Source: Clostridia bacterium
GTDB lineage: Bacteria > Bacillota > Clostridia > Oscillospirales > Acutalibacteraceae
DNA length: 64,000 nt
NCBI GenBank assembly: GCA_017454485.1
Contig: JAFTCX010000081.1
Coordinates: forward strand, 1-64,000
Direction: 5' to 3'
Under the pieces are notes generated by a model. It did no database searches. It was not told where the DNA came from and worked only from the letters and a program-made list of their open reading frames with translations. Within the stretch, counting starts at the first letter, position 1; each line of letters begins with the position of its first letter. The position numbers and the translations under genes were made by a program. Positions 23,660 to 32,753 of this stretch are shown here, in pieces.

Positions 23660-23696
23660 AATCCGCTGTGGATAATTCCACGGCGGACTTTCTCTG
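23660..23696 (+). terminator. Terminator of the spoIIA operon
   Basis: TCCGCTGTGG / CCACGGCGGA hairpin followed by CTTTCTCT. Confidence 0.7.
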
Positions 23697-23697
23697 T

Positions 23698-23752
23698 TTG
23701 CTAACAGCTAACTGCTAACAGCTAACAGCTATCGACTACCGACTAACGACTC
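23698..23752. repeat. GCTAACA/ACTAACG heptamer array
   Basis: Eight consecutive 7-bp units: GCTAACA, GCTAACT, GCTAACA, GCTAACA, GCTATCG, ACTACCG, ACTAACG, ACTCGCC. Non-coding. Confidence 0.85.
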
Positions 23753-23852
23753 GCCCAAAAAATAAAAGCAGGGGACAGTTTGTAAAAAATGGTGGATTTT
23801 GTGTTCTGCTTGTGCTATAATAAAGCTGATTCTACAGACGGGAGCGATCTAT

Positions 23853-25943
23853 TTGAAACGTCGGGCTGCTTTGTTTTTGGTTTTGGTGCTTTTGTTTGCC
23901 CTCGGCGCGTGCGGCGTTGCGGAAAAACAGGTGCACCTTTCTGCGCCTGTGCAGCCCGTGCAGGGCAGTGCGGACGCGGCGAAGCAGGTTTCTCTTTTGC
24001 CGCGCGAAAAACAAACGCGCGTGTCCCGCTCCGATATGACTGTGCTGTATTTTGACGAGGCGAGCGCTTCCGTCAGCGTTTATGACGCTGGCGCAAAGCA
24101 GCTTTGGCGCGCGCTGCCGGAAAAATCCGACGGCGAAAACCACGCCATGCTGCGTCTGCGCGTGCTGGTCAAGGATACGGTTTACACCCTTTCGTCGCAA
24201 ACAGACGCAACCGCCGCGTTTGATGTGACAGACGGGGTGCTGCGTCTGACGTTTGATTTTGCGCGCGAGCTCGATCGTTCGTTTTTGCACCTCACGGTGC
24301 CGATGACCTTCGCTGCCGAAGACGGCACCATGCGCGTGGAGGTGGATTGCGCCGCGCTCAAAGCGGACGATTGCAGCCGCAATGTGACGGTCCTTTCGCT
24401 GGAGGTGCTGCCGTCGTTTGGTGCGGCGTCCGGCGCGGAAAAGGGCGATTTTCTCTTTGTGCCCGACGGCTGCGGCGCGACCCTTGCGCTGGAGGAGCCA
24501 AGTCCGCTTTCCCTGTCGCTGCCAGTGTATGGCGATGCGCTCTCGCCGCAAGGCGCTGCGGCGCGTGTGGCGGCGTTCGGCATGAAACGCGGCGCGGGCG
24601 CGTTTGTTGCGCTTGTGGAAAACGGCGACGCTCTGGCAACCGTTGCGGCAAACCGTGCGTCCGGCGAAGCGTGCAGTACCGTTGGCGCGGCGTTTTCAAT
24701 CACCGAAAGCCGAACGGACGGCAACACGCTGCGCGTGCGCGGCAAACCTTATGCCGGCACGCTTGCGCTCGCTTACCGCTTTTTGACAAAGGAAAGCGCC
24801 GATGTGGCCGGCATGGCGGCGGCCTGCCGGGAGCTGCTGGTGCGCGCCGGTTTACTCGATTATTTGCCGAAACGAAAAGAGCGCACCGCGCTGCCGCTTT
24901 CGGTCACGCTGATCGGCACCGCGTCGTTTGCCATTCCGGGGCAGGGCAGCTTCGTTTCGCGCCACACGGTGACAACGCTTTCGCAGGCGCAGGACATTTT
25001 GCTGCTTTTGCGCAGCAAGGGCATCTCGGACATGGATGTGACGCTGGCGGGCTTTTTGCGCGGCGACGGCAAAAACGGCCGGCTGCGCATGCTTTCCGCT
25101 GTGCAGGACGGCACAAACGCAAAAGCGTTTTTTGACTTTGCCGCGTCGCAAAACGCCGCGGTATACCCGGGTGTGTTTGCGCTCACAGCGGCCGCACAGC
25201 CGCGCTCGGATCAAACGCTGCAAACGCTTTCCGGCTCGCGAATCACTGCCCAGACAAACATCACATCCGGTGTGTCCTCTGCGGCGCAGACCCGTTTGCT
25301 GCGCTCTGCGCGTTCCTTTCCGTGCAGCGGTTTGTCGCTGGGCGACGCAGGGCTGTTTTTGCCGCTTTTCGGCGCAAAGTCAGCCGACCGTCAGGCGGAA
25401 CGCGTTCGGGTGCAGCAGCAGCTTTCCCGCCTCTTTGCGGCAAAGCCGCTGAGTGTTGCCGGGGGCAATCTTTATGCGCTGAAATTTGCGTCGCTGGTGA
25501 CCGGGCTGCCGAATACGGCAACGCTCTCCGGCAAAGGCTATCGCGCGGCGCCGTTTTTGCAAATGCTTTTGCACGGCTATTGCGATTACAGCGGCACACC
25601 GCTGAACCTTGCCGAAAACGCGGAAACTGCCTTTTTGCGCGCTGCGGAATACGGCGAAACACCGGCGATCGTCTGCTATTACAACGATTACGGCAACGCC
25701 GAAACAACCGACAACTGCAACTATCAGCAGGCGGCGTCTGCGGCGCAGCAAAGCTTTGAACGGCTCGGCGCGGCGCTGAACGGCTTGGGCGACAAGCGCA
25801 TCACTGCACACGAGGAAGTAAAGAATGGCGTGTTTGCAACCACCTTTGGCAACACCTCTACGGTGTATGTCAACTACAATGCGAACGATGTGACCGTGCA
25901 CGGCGTCACCGTTGAAGGGCGCAGCGTTTTGCGTGTCAACTGA
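23853..25943 (+). CDS. DUF5696-type lipoprotein
   Basis: 696 residues. The TTG start has GGGAG 8 bp upstream and opens a lipoprotein signal with lipobox ALGAC, so the protein is probably attached to the outer face of the membrane. The block FLFVPDGCGATLALEEPSPL followed by PVYGD is characteristic of DUF5696 proteins, which are often found near polysaccharide-related genes. No catalytic residues are assigned. A TATAAT lies at 23816. The metallophosphoesterase 40 bp downstream is probably co-transcribed. Confidence 0.75.
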   Translation: MKRRAALFLVLVLLFALGACGVAEKQVHLSAPVQPVQGSADAAKQVSLLPREKQTRVSRSDMTVLYFDEASASVSVYDAGAKQLWRALPEKSDGENHAMLRLRVLVKDTVYTLSSQTDATAAFDVTDGVLRLTFDFARELDRSFLHLTVPMTFAAEDGTMRVEVDCAALKADDCSRNVTVLSLEVLPSFGAASGAEKGDFLFVPDGCGATLALEEPSPLSLSLPVYGDALSPQGAAARVAAFGMKRGAGAFVALVENGDALATVAANRASGEACSTVGAAFSITESRTDGNTLRVRGKPYAGTLALAYRFLTKESADVAGMAAACRELLVRAGLLDYLPKRKERTALPLSVTLIGTASFAIPGQGSFVSRHTVTTLSQAQDILLLLRSKGISDMDVTLAGFLRGDGKNGRLRMLSAVQDGTNAKAFFDFAASQNAAVYPGVFALTAAAQPRSDQTLQTLSGSRITAQTNITSGVSSAAQTRLLRSARSFPCSGLSLGDAGLFLPLFGAKSADRQAERVRVQQQLSRLFAAKPLSVAGGNLYALKFASLVTGLPNTATLSGKGYRAAPFLQMLLHGYCDYSGTPLNLAENAETAFLRAAEYGETPAIVCYYNDYGNAETTDNCNYQQAASAAQQSFERLGAALNGLGDKRITAHEEVKNGVFATTFGNTSTVYVNYNANDVTVHGVTVEGRSVLRVN

Positions 25944-25983
25944 AAAAATTGCCGCAAAGCGGCTTTGAAAGGAGATATGATTT

Positions 25984-27027
25984 ATGAAAGAAAAGCTTCT
26001 CAACCCCTTGATCCGAATCTTGAATTACTTCATTGTGCTCTATCTGGTTTTTGCAACGATGAATCAGACGGTGGCACCGATTGCGCCGACCGACGCCGAC
26101 AACCTGCGTCTCGGTGTTGCACTGATGGCGGATGTGCACATGGAGGGCAACAACCTGCAGCGCTTTCAGGTGACCTCGCGCGCAATGAAAAACCTCGGCG
26201 GCGGCAAGGATTGGCTTGATGCGCTTGTACTGCTGGGGGATAACACGATGAACGGACAGGACGGGGAGTACGCGCTGCTGTACGGAATGCTTGAACGCAT
26301 CAATCCGATCCGTCCCTATTATCTCATCTGCGGCAACCATGATGTCGGCAACAGCGTCGACGCGGATTATGACTTGCTCATCGGCCGCTTCACTTCGTTT
26401 TTGCAAAAGCACGTAGATAAGAACATTGACAGGGCCTATTACGCAAAAGAGGTCAACGGCTATCGCCTGATCTTCCTTGCCCCCGATAACGCCGAGGTCA
26501 ATGGTCGTTTCTTTTCCGACGCGCAGTTGGACTTCTTGGAAGCGCAGTTGAACGCGGCGAAGGAAACGGGAAAGCCGGTCTTCGTGTTCAACCATCACCC
26601 CAGCAGCCGAATCGACGATGCATGTTACGACCGCTTTATCGACCTGATGAATTCCTACGACAAAATTTTCTTCATTGTCGGCCATATGCACTATTACTGG
26701 CGCTTCAAGACCGTACCCGGCGAGATGAACACGCCGGAGATCTGGGTGCCGAATTTCGGACATCTTGCAGACGACGACGGCCGGATCGATGAACAGAGCG
26801 GCCGCGGCTATTTGATGGAGGTGTATGACGACAGCGTGAATTTCCGCGCTTTCAACTATTACACGAACACTTTTTACGGTGTAAACGACAAGACCTATTC
26901 ACTGACCGGAGATTCGGACGAGAGCATCCAGCCGGTCCCCATTGATTGGCCGATCGATCCGCCCGTTTATCCGCCGATCACACCGCCGATCATCATAGAT
27001 CCGCCGGTGGTTGACGTGGTTGTATAA
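25984..27027 (+). CDS. Membrane-anchored calcineurin-like metallophosphoesterase
   Basis: 347 residues. A single N-terminal hydrophobic segment (ILNYFIVLYLVFATMNQTVA) anchors or exports it. All five metal-binding motifs are present: ADVHME, LLGDNTMNG (Asp and Asn), CGNHDVGN, FNHHPS and GHMHYY. The C-terminus is an unusual proline-rich tail (PIDWPIDPPVYPPITPPI). It probably hydrolyses an extracytoplasmic phosphoester; the substrate is unknown. It follows the DUF5696-type lipoprotein gene in the same direction. Confidence 0.87.
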   Translation: MKEKLLNPLIRILNYFIVLYLVFATMNQTVAPIAPTDADNLRLGVALMADVHMEGNNLQRFQVTSRAMKNLGGGKDWLDALVLLGDNTMNGQDGEYALLYGMLERINPIRPYYLICGNHDVGNSVDADYDLLIGRFTSFLQKHVDKNIDRAYYAKEVNGYRLIFLAPDNAEVNGRFFSDAQLDFLEAQLNAAKETGKPVFVFNHHPSSRIDDACYDRFIDLMNSYDKIFFIVGHMHYYWRFKTVPGEMNTPEIWVPNFGHLADDDGRIDEQSGRGYLMEVYDDSVNFRAFNYYTNTFYGVNDKTYSLTGDSDESIQPVPIDWPIDPPVYPPITPPIIIDPPVVDVVV

Positions 27028-27033
27028 ACGATT

Positions 27034-27064
27034 CGGGCTGTTGCTTGATGCAGCAGCCCTTTTT
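27034..27064 (+). terminator. Terminator after the metallophosphoesterase
   Basis: GGGCTGTTGC / GCAGCAGCCC hairpin followed by TTTTTT. Confidence 0.85.
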
Positions 27065-27275
27065 GCGCACGGCTTTGCCGTGCGCACCGCCCGGCGGCGA
27101 AACCGCGCAGCTTTGCTGCGCGAAAAAGGAGCACAAAAGCTTTCTTGCGCCGAAACGCGCACGCTGATGTGCTCCTTTTTGCATCGCGCGTGCGCTATGC
27201 GTTTCGCCGCCGGCGCTTTCTTTGCAGCGAAGCTGCAAAGAAAGCATGGGTCAGCCGCAAGGCGGCTGACCCATG
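27065..27275. repeat. Multibranched palindromic element 1
   Basis: Set of perfect stems. The hairpin GCGCACGGC/GCCGTGCGC (27065) comes first. A long-range stem CCGGCGGCGAAAC (27091) / GTTTCGCCGCCGG (27201) encloses the hairpin CGCGCAGC/GCTGCGCG (27104) and the 13-bp stem AAAAAGGAGCACA (27124) / TGTGCTCCTTTTT (27168). Outside it are hairpins at 27215-27245 (14-bp stem, 3-nt loop) and 27245-27275. It fills the gap between convergent genes. Confidence 0.85.
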
Positions 27276-27292
27276 CAAGGGAAAGCGGGTAC

Positions 27293-27910
27293 TTAGCGAA
27301 TAAAATGTGTCGGCTGCCACGGTTCCTTCTCCGGCAGGCCGAACGCTTCTTTTCCGAGCGCAATGCTCTTCATGAGAAAGCTCATGTTGCGCGCGAGGGT
27401 ACGCATGGTCTGCATCCCTTCGGCGTCTTGTGCGGCTTCTCCGGGTGCGCGTCCGTGCGCCGAGTTCCAATACTGGCTGGACGCCACGGGCATGCCGCAG
27501 ATCGTGAAGTATTTGTTCAGCCGGTCAAAGCTCGCGGAGCATCCGCCGCGCCGTGCAACCACAACGGACGCGCCGACCTTCATGCGCTTGTCGAAGCCGG
27601 TGGAATAAAACAGACGGTCGGCAAAGGCCGTCAGCGTGGCGTTCGGACCGGCATAGTAAACCGGGGAGGCGAGCACAAGCCCGTCGGCGGCGGCAAATTT
27701 TTCGGCTGTTTCATTGACTGCGTCATCGAACACGCATTTGCCGGTTTTGGCACAGGAGCCGCAGGCGATGCAGCCGCGAACGGGCTGATTGCCGACATGG
27801 ACGATCTCACAGTCCACACCTTCGGCTGCAAAGACCTTTTCCATCTCTGCGAGCGCGAGCGCCGTGTTGCCGTTTTTGTGCGGGCTGCCGTTGATGAGTA
27901 AAACTTTCAT
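27293..27910 (-). CDS. Flavodoxin-fold NAD(P)H-dependent FMN reductase
   Basis: 205 residues. The FMN phosphate loop is LLINGSPHKNGNTALAL at the N-terminus; next come the three-cysteine motif GCIACGSCAKTGKC and SPVYYAGPNATLTAFADR. These fit the WrbA/iron-sulfur-flavoprotein-like branch of flavodoxin-fold reductases, which reduce quinones, nitro compounds or other electron acceptors. The start at 27910 has AAAGGAG upstream. Its 3' end abuts the multibranched palindrome. Confidence 0.88.
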   Translation of the reverse strand: MKVLLINGSPHKNGNTALALAEMEKVFAAEGVDCEIVHVGNQPVRGCIACGSCAKTGKCVFDDAVNETAEKFAAADGLVLASPVYYAGPNATLTAFADRLFYSTGFDKRMKVGASVVVARRGGCSASFDRLNKYFTICGMPVASSQYWNSAHGRAPGEAAQDAEGMQTMRTLARNMSFLMKSIALGKEAFGLPEKEPWQPTHFIR

Positions 27911-27986
27911 AGATGGATCTCCTTTGGAATGGGACTGCCTTTTGAAAAGCAGCCCCTTTGTTGATATTATGTGTGAATAACGGCAA

Positions 27987-29636
27987 TTATGAGAACAGCT
28001 TGAAATCAAAAGCGCGATACAGCTTGTTTGTGAAGGTGGCAAGCACTTTCCAAATGGACATCGTTTCCGGCGCGGGCTGCTCTTCATAGAACAGGAAATG
28101 CCAGTTTTTGTCGTAGTAGTAGCGGATGGTCTGTCCGTTGCTGTTGGTGCCGTCAATGTAATGCACAGCCGCGTCACGGGGGTTGATGAACTGCTGTCCC
28201 TCGTAGCCGGGATAGGTGTAGATGTCTTTGATGTTGTCGTTGAGGATGATCTGCGCGGCGAAATCCTTGAGATCGTTGCGCAAATTCGCTTCTCTGTGCT
28301 TCACATCTTTGAAGAACCAGGTGTTTTCCGGAAACTCGCAGGTGCTCGCGTCGATCATACGGTCGGGAGAAAGGTGATTGTGGGTCTTGTCTTTGCAGTG
28401 CGTGCCCTTGCAGACGTAATCGTCGCCGAGCGTTTCGCCGAGGTTGGCGAACGTCGCACCCAGTGAGGCGGACGCCGGGGTGAGCAGATCGTCGGAATTG
28501 AGGTTGCCCGAACCAAAGAGATAGGGGAACGTGTTGCCCGGTCCGTAGCAGCAGACGATCTGTATTGAAACGCCGCTGTTCTGCAGTTTGTGCAGTGTGG
28601 CCGGCAATGCTTTGCGCGCCGCGTCATAGGCTTCGCATTCGGCAAAGATCTTGTCGTGCTGCCCGTCGCAAAGGAAGTGTTCCTTTGTTTTTGCATAGTC
28701 CGCTGCGGGTACCAGCGCCCACATGGCCGTGCTGTTGACAACAAGCTTCTGCCGCGCCTTTTCCAGCGCCGCAGCAAGCACTTTTTTGAGCTGACGCTCA
28801 CTGAGGGCAAAGCGCAGCGCAAGGCTGATCTGATAGCCGAGGTCGCCGCCGATCAGTGCGGGCAGCACCGTTTCATGGTCGTAGTTGATGTCATAGATCA
28901 TGACGTTGTCCGTCATAATATCGCCGAGGATCTGCGCGCCGTCAAAGGCGGGGATCATGGAGATGATCTTTTTGAACAGACCGTGATCCTCCGGGTAATC
29001 GGCAAGATACTGCGTGAGCACGGTTGCACCCTGGCTGACGGGCACAAGAATGATCTTTTTTGCGCCGGTCTGCTTGAGCACAACGTCATGGATATAATCG
29101 TGCAGGCCGTCGCCGGCTTCCTTGATGGAGCCGAAGGTGTCGTAGGTGTAGTAGTAGCGCACATCGTTGAACTCCTCAAGCCCGTGCAGGTTGATGTGGT
29201 GCTGCACGATCTTCTGCGCTTCCGGCGGCAAAAGGCTGTAGGGGGCGTCATATTGATCGACGACCTTGTGATAGACCGGTGTGCCGTCGTTTTGCAGCGA
29301 ATAGGGCTTAAAAATGTCATCCATGACGCCTTCGACCGCGTCAGTCAGCCCGATGTCGAGCTTTGTTGCTGCCGAAGCGAGTACGGGCGCGAGTACCTTT
29401 TTTACGATGGCGCCGGTATCGTTGAGCCCGGGCAGGGTGAACGAGTTGATGTTGCCGAGATAGGCGCCGTCGTCGTCATAAACGGCGGTTTCGCTTTGTC
29501 CGAAGCCGGGGATGAGCACGATGGGTGTTTTTTCGCTTTGCGCTGCTTTCCCGGCGGCAAGGGCCGAAGAAAAGGCGGACAACAGCAGCAGCACGGACAG
29601 CAGCACACAAAGCAGCCGTTTTTGGAATGTTTTCAT
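27987..29636 (-). CDS. Exported LCAT-like alpha/beta hydrolase 3 (Ser nucleophile)
   Basis: 549 residues with a signal peptide (about 1-28). Family blocks: TPIVLIPGFGQSE, YYYTYDTFGS, elbow LVPVSQGAT (Ser201), STAMWALVPAADY, ASLGATFANLGETLG, and MIDASTCEFPENTWFF followed by DVKH. It is most like hydrolase 2, including the GTHCKDKTHNHLSPD segment (hydrolase 2 has THCTNPAHNHLSPD). The start has GAAAGGATC upstream and there is a promoter at 29671. MITE copy 2 lies about 165 bp upstream. Confidence 0.8.
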   Translation of the reverse strand: MKTFQKRLLCVLLSVLLLLSAFSSALAAGKAAQSEKTPIVLIPGFGQSETAVYDDDGAYLGNINSFTLPGLNDTGAIVKKVLAPVLASAATKLDIGLTDAVEGVMDDIFKPYSLQNDGTPVYHKVVDQYDAPYSLLPPEAQKIVQHHINLHGLEEFNDVRYYYTYDTFGSIKEAGDGLHDYIHDVVLKQTGAKKIILVPVSQGATVLTQYLADYPEDHGLFKKIISMIPAFDGAQILGDIMTDNVMIYDINYDHETVLPALIGGDLGYQISLALRFALSERQLKKVLAAALEKARQKLVVNSTAMWALVPAADYAKTKEHFLCDGQHDKIFAECEAYDAARKALPATLHKLQNSGVSIQIVCCYGPGNTFPYLFGSGNLNSDDLLTPASASLGATFANLGETLGDDYVCKGTHCKDKTHNHLSPDRMIDASTCEFPENTWFFKDVKHREANLRNDLKDFAAQIILNDNIKDIYTYPGYEGQQFINPRDAAVHYIDGTNSNGQTIRYYYDKNWHFLFYEEQPAPETMSIWKVLATFTNKLYRAFDFKLFS

Positions 29637-29670
29637 TTTTTCAGATCCTTTCATACACAGTGTTTTTTTC

Positions 29671-29699
29671 AGTATAGCACACTGAAAAAATAAGGTCAA
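29671..29699 (-). promoter_or_regulatory. Sigma-A promoter of hydrolase 3
   Basis: TTGACC, 17 bp, TATACT on the minus strand. Confidence 0.7.
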
Positions 29700-29718
29700 G
29701 CGCTGAACAGAGAATCAA

Positions 29719-29755
29719 CCGGAACGCGATTGTTACATCGTCGTTCCGGCTTCTT
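29719..29755. terminator. Hairpin CCGGAACG/CGTTCCGG
   Basis: An inverted repeat with AT-rich flanks between hydrolase 3 and the MITE, possibly a terminator. The rest of the 29962-30054 gap shows nothing recognisable. Confidence 0.5.
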
Positions 29756-29800
29756 TTATGATTGCCAATACGCGTAGTCCGGCGACTGCACAAACTCTAC

Positions 29801-29961
29801 GTACCCACTGATTAACTCGGATGCGCAAATCTTGACGGTAAATTTTCCGTCATTTTGCACAGAAATCGCTTGCAAACCGTCAGGTTGGCTGCGCGATTTC
29901 TGTTACATCTGACGAAAAAATTCCTCGCCAATCTTTACACATCGAGTTAATCAGTGGGTAC
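29801..29961 (+). mobile_element. MITE copy 2 (161 bp, target duplication CTAC)
   Basis: Starts GTACCCACTGATTAACTCGG and ends with the near-perfect inverse ATCGAGTTAATCAGTGGGTAC. CTAC occurs directly on both flanks. Internal hairpins match the other copies. It has no ORF. Confidence 0.9.
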
Positions 29962-30054
29962 CTACTGCCTGTTCGGCCGTATCCGTCGCCCGGTCAAAAG
30001 GAGCAGCGCAGGAGAAAGCGCTTTTTTTCAAAAGAAACGTTCCGTCCTTTTTGC

Positions 30055-31440
30055 TCAATGTCCCAGCTTTGCGCTGCGGCGCGCGGCAAGCTCTTGCTGC
30101 ATCTGCGCAGACTTTTTCTTGTTCAGCGGATACAGCAGCATGAGCACAAGCATGAGCACGATCATGAGGAAGGGGCCGAGGGTGGAGACGTTGTAGATGC
30201 CGTCCAGCACCTTTTGCGACTGGGCGCCGATGGCGTTTTTGTCGTAGCCGATCATGGTGTTGAGCAACGGTACGATGGCGGCGAGCGCCTGTCCCATTTT
30301 GCGCATGAAGGTGAACACCGCGTAGTTCGTGGCCTCTTCACGCTTGCCGGTGACCCATTCCTGATGGTCCACGATATCGCCGCACATGGCCCAGACCTCC
30401 AGAATGACAAAGCCGATGCCGGCGTTGACAAAGAAGGCGAGGACAATGTAGACCCAGACATTGGTGAAATGGCCGAGCCAGGCGATCAGCGAGGCGATGG
30501 CAGACACGGAAAAGCCGACTACACAGATCTCTTTTTTGCCCCACTTGCGGATCATCTTGTTCGCAAACGGAATCATGATAAGCATCGGCAGATACGAGAT
30601 CACAAGATAGATCGAGCTCATGCCGCTCTTTTGATAAAAGTCCTTGAACAGATAGACGTTCGCGGAATTGATATAGAGCTGCAGGGCGATTACAAGGCCG
30701 CCGACCAGGCTCATCGTGACAAACGCGCGGTCCTTGATGACGTCTTTGAGCGTGGAGGTGATGTGGACCTCTTCGCTGCTGAGTGTCACAAGCTCCGGCT
30801 TTTCTTTTGTCCAAAGGTAGGAGAGGACGTAGATCAGCATCATCAGCACGGCCACGGCACACATGGCGAAAAACAGCCGTTTGCCGTCCATCTGCTGACC
30901 GTCCTCACCGCCGACCATCACAAACAGCGGGAAGAGCAGCTGCGGAAGGTTGCCGAAGCCGCCGCCGATGGCACGGCAGACGGAAAGGTTGCCGCGCTCG
31001 TTTTCTCTGTCGGTCATGACCATGGCCAGCGAGCCGTAGGGCACGGAAAGCACGGTGTAAATCATGCCGTAAAGGATGTAGGTTGCGGCGACGTAAATGG
31101 TGTTGAAAGTGAGGTTGCCGGTGAATTTGGTATAGACCAGCACAGCGGAAACGGCAAGCGGAAAGCCGGCGATGAGGATGAACGGACGGTATTTGCCGCC
31201 CTTGCCGGGCTTATGGCGCTGCACGATGGTGCCCATGATGGGGTCGTTGATGGCGTCCCAGATGCGGGCGATCCAGAAAATGGCGGTCACGACCGCGCCG
31301 GTGATGCCCAAAATGTCGGTGCAGTAGGTGGCGAGGTAGGTGCCCATGACGCAGAACGCCAGATTGTTGGCGGTGTCACAGATGGTATAGCCGATATAGT
31401 TCTTTGCGGAAAGTTTTCCTTCCTTATTTTGTTTTCCCAT
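30055..31440 (-). CDS. GPH-family sugar:cation symporter (MelB type)
   Basis: 461 residues with about 12 membrane segments. N-terminal GYTICDTANNLAFCVMGTYL and the cytoplasmic-loop motif DAINDPIMGTIVQRHKPGKG with KYRPFILIAG are characteristic of glycoside-pentoside-hexuronide symporters. The C-terminus is a cytoplasmic lysine-rich tail. AAGGAG precedes the ATG. It probably imports a glycoside or uronide; no catabolic enzyme is adjacent, so the substrate is unassigned. Confidence 0.9.
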   Translation of the reverse strand: MGKQNKEGKLSAKNYIGYTICDTANNLAFCVMGTYLATYCTDILGITGAVVTAIFWIARIWDAINDPIMGTIVQRHKPGKGGKYRPFILIAGFPLAVSAVLVYTKFTGNLTFNTIYVAATYILYGMIYTVLSVPYGSLAMVMTDRENERGNLSVCRAIGGGFGNLPQLLFPLFVMVGGEDGQQMDGKRLFFAMCAVAVLMMLIYVLSYLWTKEKPELVTLSSEEVHITSTLKDVIKDRAFVTMSLVGGLVIALQLYINSANVYLFKDFYQKSGMSSIYLVISYLPMLIMIPFANKMIRKWGKKEICVVGFSVSAIASLIAWLGHFTNVWVYIVLAFFVNAGIGFVILEVWAMCGDIVDHQEWVTGKREEATNYAVFTFMRKMGQALAAIVPLLNTMIGYDKNAIGAQSQKVLDGIYNVSTLGPFLMIVLMLVLMLLYPLNKKKSAQMQQELAARRSAKLGH

Positions 31441-31462
31441 GATATTCTCCTTCTTGAAAAAA

Positions 31463-31492
31463 CAGACGGAGCCTGTAAAAGCTCCGTCCGCT
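31463..31492 (-). terminator. Terminator of the 63-residue gene
   Basis: GACGGAGC / GCTCCGTC hairpin with a T-run on the minus strand. Confidence 0.8.
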
Positions 31493-31500
31493 AAAAAATG

Positions 31501-31692
31501 TTACGCAACTGTGGTTTCGGAAATGAAGTCGCCGTCAAAGCTCGCGCAGGAAACATAGTTTTCTCTGTTGTCGGCGTCCTTGGCGTTCTTCTTTTCAATC
31601 AGCTTTTGAATCGCAACATAAACAGCAACAACGGCTGCGACGATTGCGGTGACGATGGCAACGATTTTCGCAATTTTCTTAAAAGTGTCCAT
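31501..31692 (-). CDS. Small single-span membrane protein
   Basis: 63 residues: a short basic N-terminus, one membrane helix (IVAIVTAIVAAVVAVYVAIQ), a charged linker (KLIEKKNAKDADNRENY) and a polar end. GGAGGT upstream of the ATG and a dedicated terminator support a real gene. It lies between the sugar transporter and the fibronectin-III locus. I do not recognise the family. Confidence 0.7.
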   Translation of the reverse strand: MDTFKKIAKIVAIVTAIVAAVVAVYVAIQKLIEKKNAKDADNRENYVSCASFDGDFISETTVA

Positions 31693-31777
31693 AAATAGTA
31701 CCTCCGTGTTTCATTGTTATGGTTATTATACCATGCTTTCCGATGGAAAGTCAACCGAAAATGAAGATTTTGTACAA

Positions 31778-32743
31778 TCAATATGAGATATCATATTTGC
31801 CGGTATAATCACCGTGCATATTGGTTGTGACGCTCATCAGCAGGGAGCCGTGCCCTTCGCTGTTGACAACGGTGACATGGTGGGTCATGGAAAGCAGTCT
31901 TCCTGCGCTGTCAACCGTGGCGTCAACGGATGAGTTGTCATACGTTACGGTGAAATCATCCACTTTGGCGGTGGAGGGCAGACCCATCGTGTCCTTGTTG
32001 AGTGTTTCAAAAACGCCGGAATAAACGGGCGCAGCGTTGCTCAGCGTCTGAATGTCTCTGCCGAATGTCAAGTGCATCGTGTAGCCGCCGCCGGCGGTCG
32101 GGGTGGCCGAAGCGGACTGTACGCCGCTCTCGTTCAGCGTTGCCTGCCGGCCGATGGGCGCGATGACATTGTTCGGCGAAAGGCCGGACGCCGCGTCTAC
32201 GCCGCCTGAAAAGCGGTAGTTTTCCGGTGCGGTTTTGCGGTTGCTTTCAATGATTTTGTCGGCCAGAGACTTCACCGAGGACGGTGTGATCTCATCAAGC
32301 ACAATGTTGAGCGTTTCCGTTTTCACAAGCTGAAAATTCGGTGTGCTCTTGAGCGTATTGACCGCGTTGACATAGGCTGCGACAATGGCGCTTTTTCCGC
32401 TTGGCACACTGATGCCCGGCGCAGAGGTCGGCGCGGCGGTCGTTGTGCCGGCGGGCGTATAGGGGCTTGCCGTTGTGCCGCTTGTGGGAAAGAGCGAACT
32501 GCCGGTTGTGGACGCGGTCGGGTTCTGCGTTGTGCCAAAGGGGGAAGTGCCCGTGGTGCCGAACGGCGAAGTCGTGCCCGTCGGCGCTATGGACGACGGT
32601 TCGGTCGTCGTCAGCGGGGGCAGCGCGGTCGTACTCGGTTGATTTTTGCGTGCGTGCAGCACACCGAAGGCGAGGATGCCGCAGGCGATCCATACGGCGG
32701 CAATGAGAATGCCGAGAATCTGAAACAGTCGTTTACGTGTCAT
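31778..32743 (-). CDS. Anchored protein with Thr-rich stalk and a domain shared with its neighbour
   Basis: 321 residues. An N-terminal membrane anchor (residues 8-30) is followed by a low-complexity Thr/Pro/Ser stalk (TGTTSPFGTTGTSPFGTT), then a ~210-residue domain. That domain contains GVQSASATPTAGGGYTMHLT and a VTYDNSSVDATVD...HVTV beta-rich end, which parallel GVKSVTATPNADGSTTVTVV and the end of the fibronectin-III protein encoded 10 bp upstream. The two genes are probably an operon and the shared domain a duplication. Function unknown. Confidence 0.75.
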   Translation of the reverse strand: MTRKRLFQILGILIAAVWIACGILAFGVLHARKNQPSTTALPPLTTTEPSSIAPTGTTSPFGTTGTSPFGTTQNPTASTTGSSLFPTSGTTASPYTPAGTTTAAPTSAPGISVPSGKSAIVAAYVNAVNTLKSTPNFQLVKTETLNIVLDEITPSSVKSLADKIIESNRKTAPENYRFSGGVDAASGLSPNNVIAPIGRQATLNESGVQSASATPTAGGGYTMHLTFGRDIQTLSNAAPVYSGVFETLNKDTMGLPSTAKVDDFTVTYDNSSVDATVDSAGRLLSMTHHVTVVNSEGHGSLLMSVTTNMHGDYTGKYDISY

Positions 32744-32753
32744 AGCCGATGCC

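Noticed and set aside
23698..23752. Heptamer arrays as possible CRISPR or origin iterons
   Set aside because: The unit is only 7 bp without spacers, several unrelated arrays exist, and no cas, dnaA or rep gene is nearby.
29801..29961. MITE assigned to a particular IS family by its 4-bp duplication
   Set aside because: Several families make 4-bp duplications and no transposase is in the window, so the family is left open.
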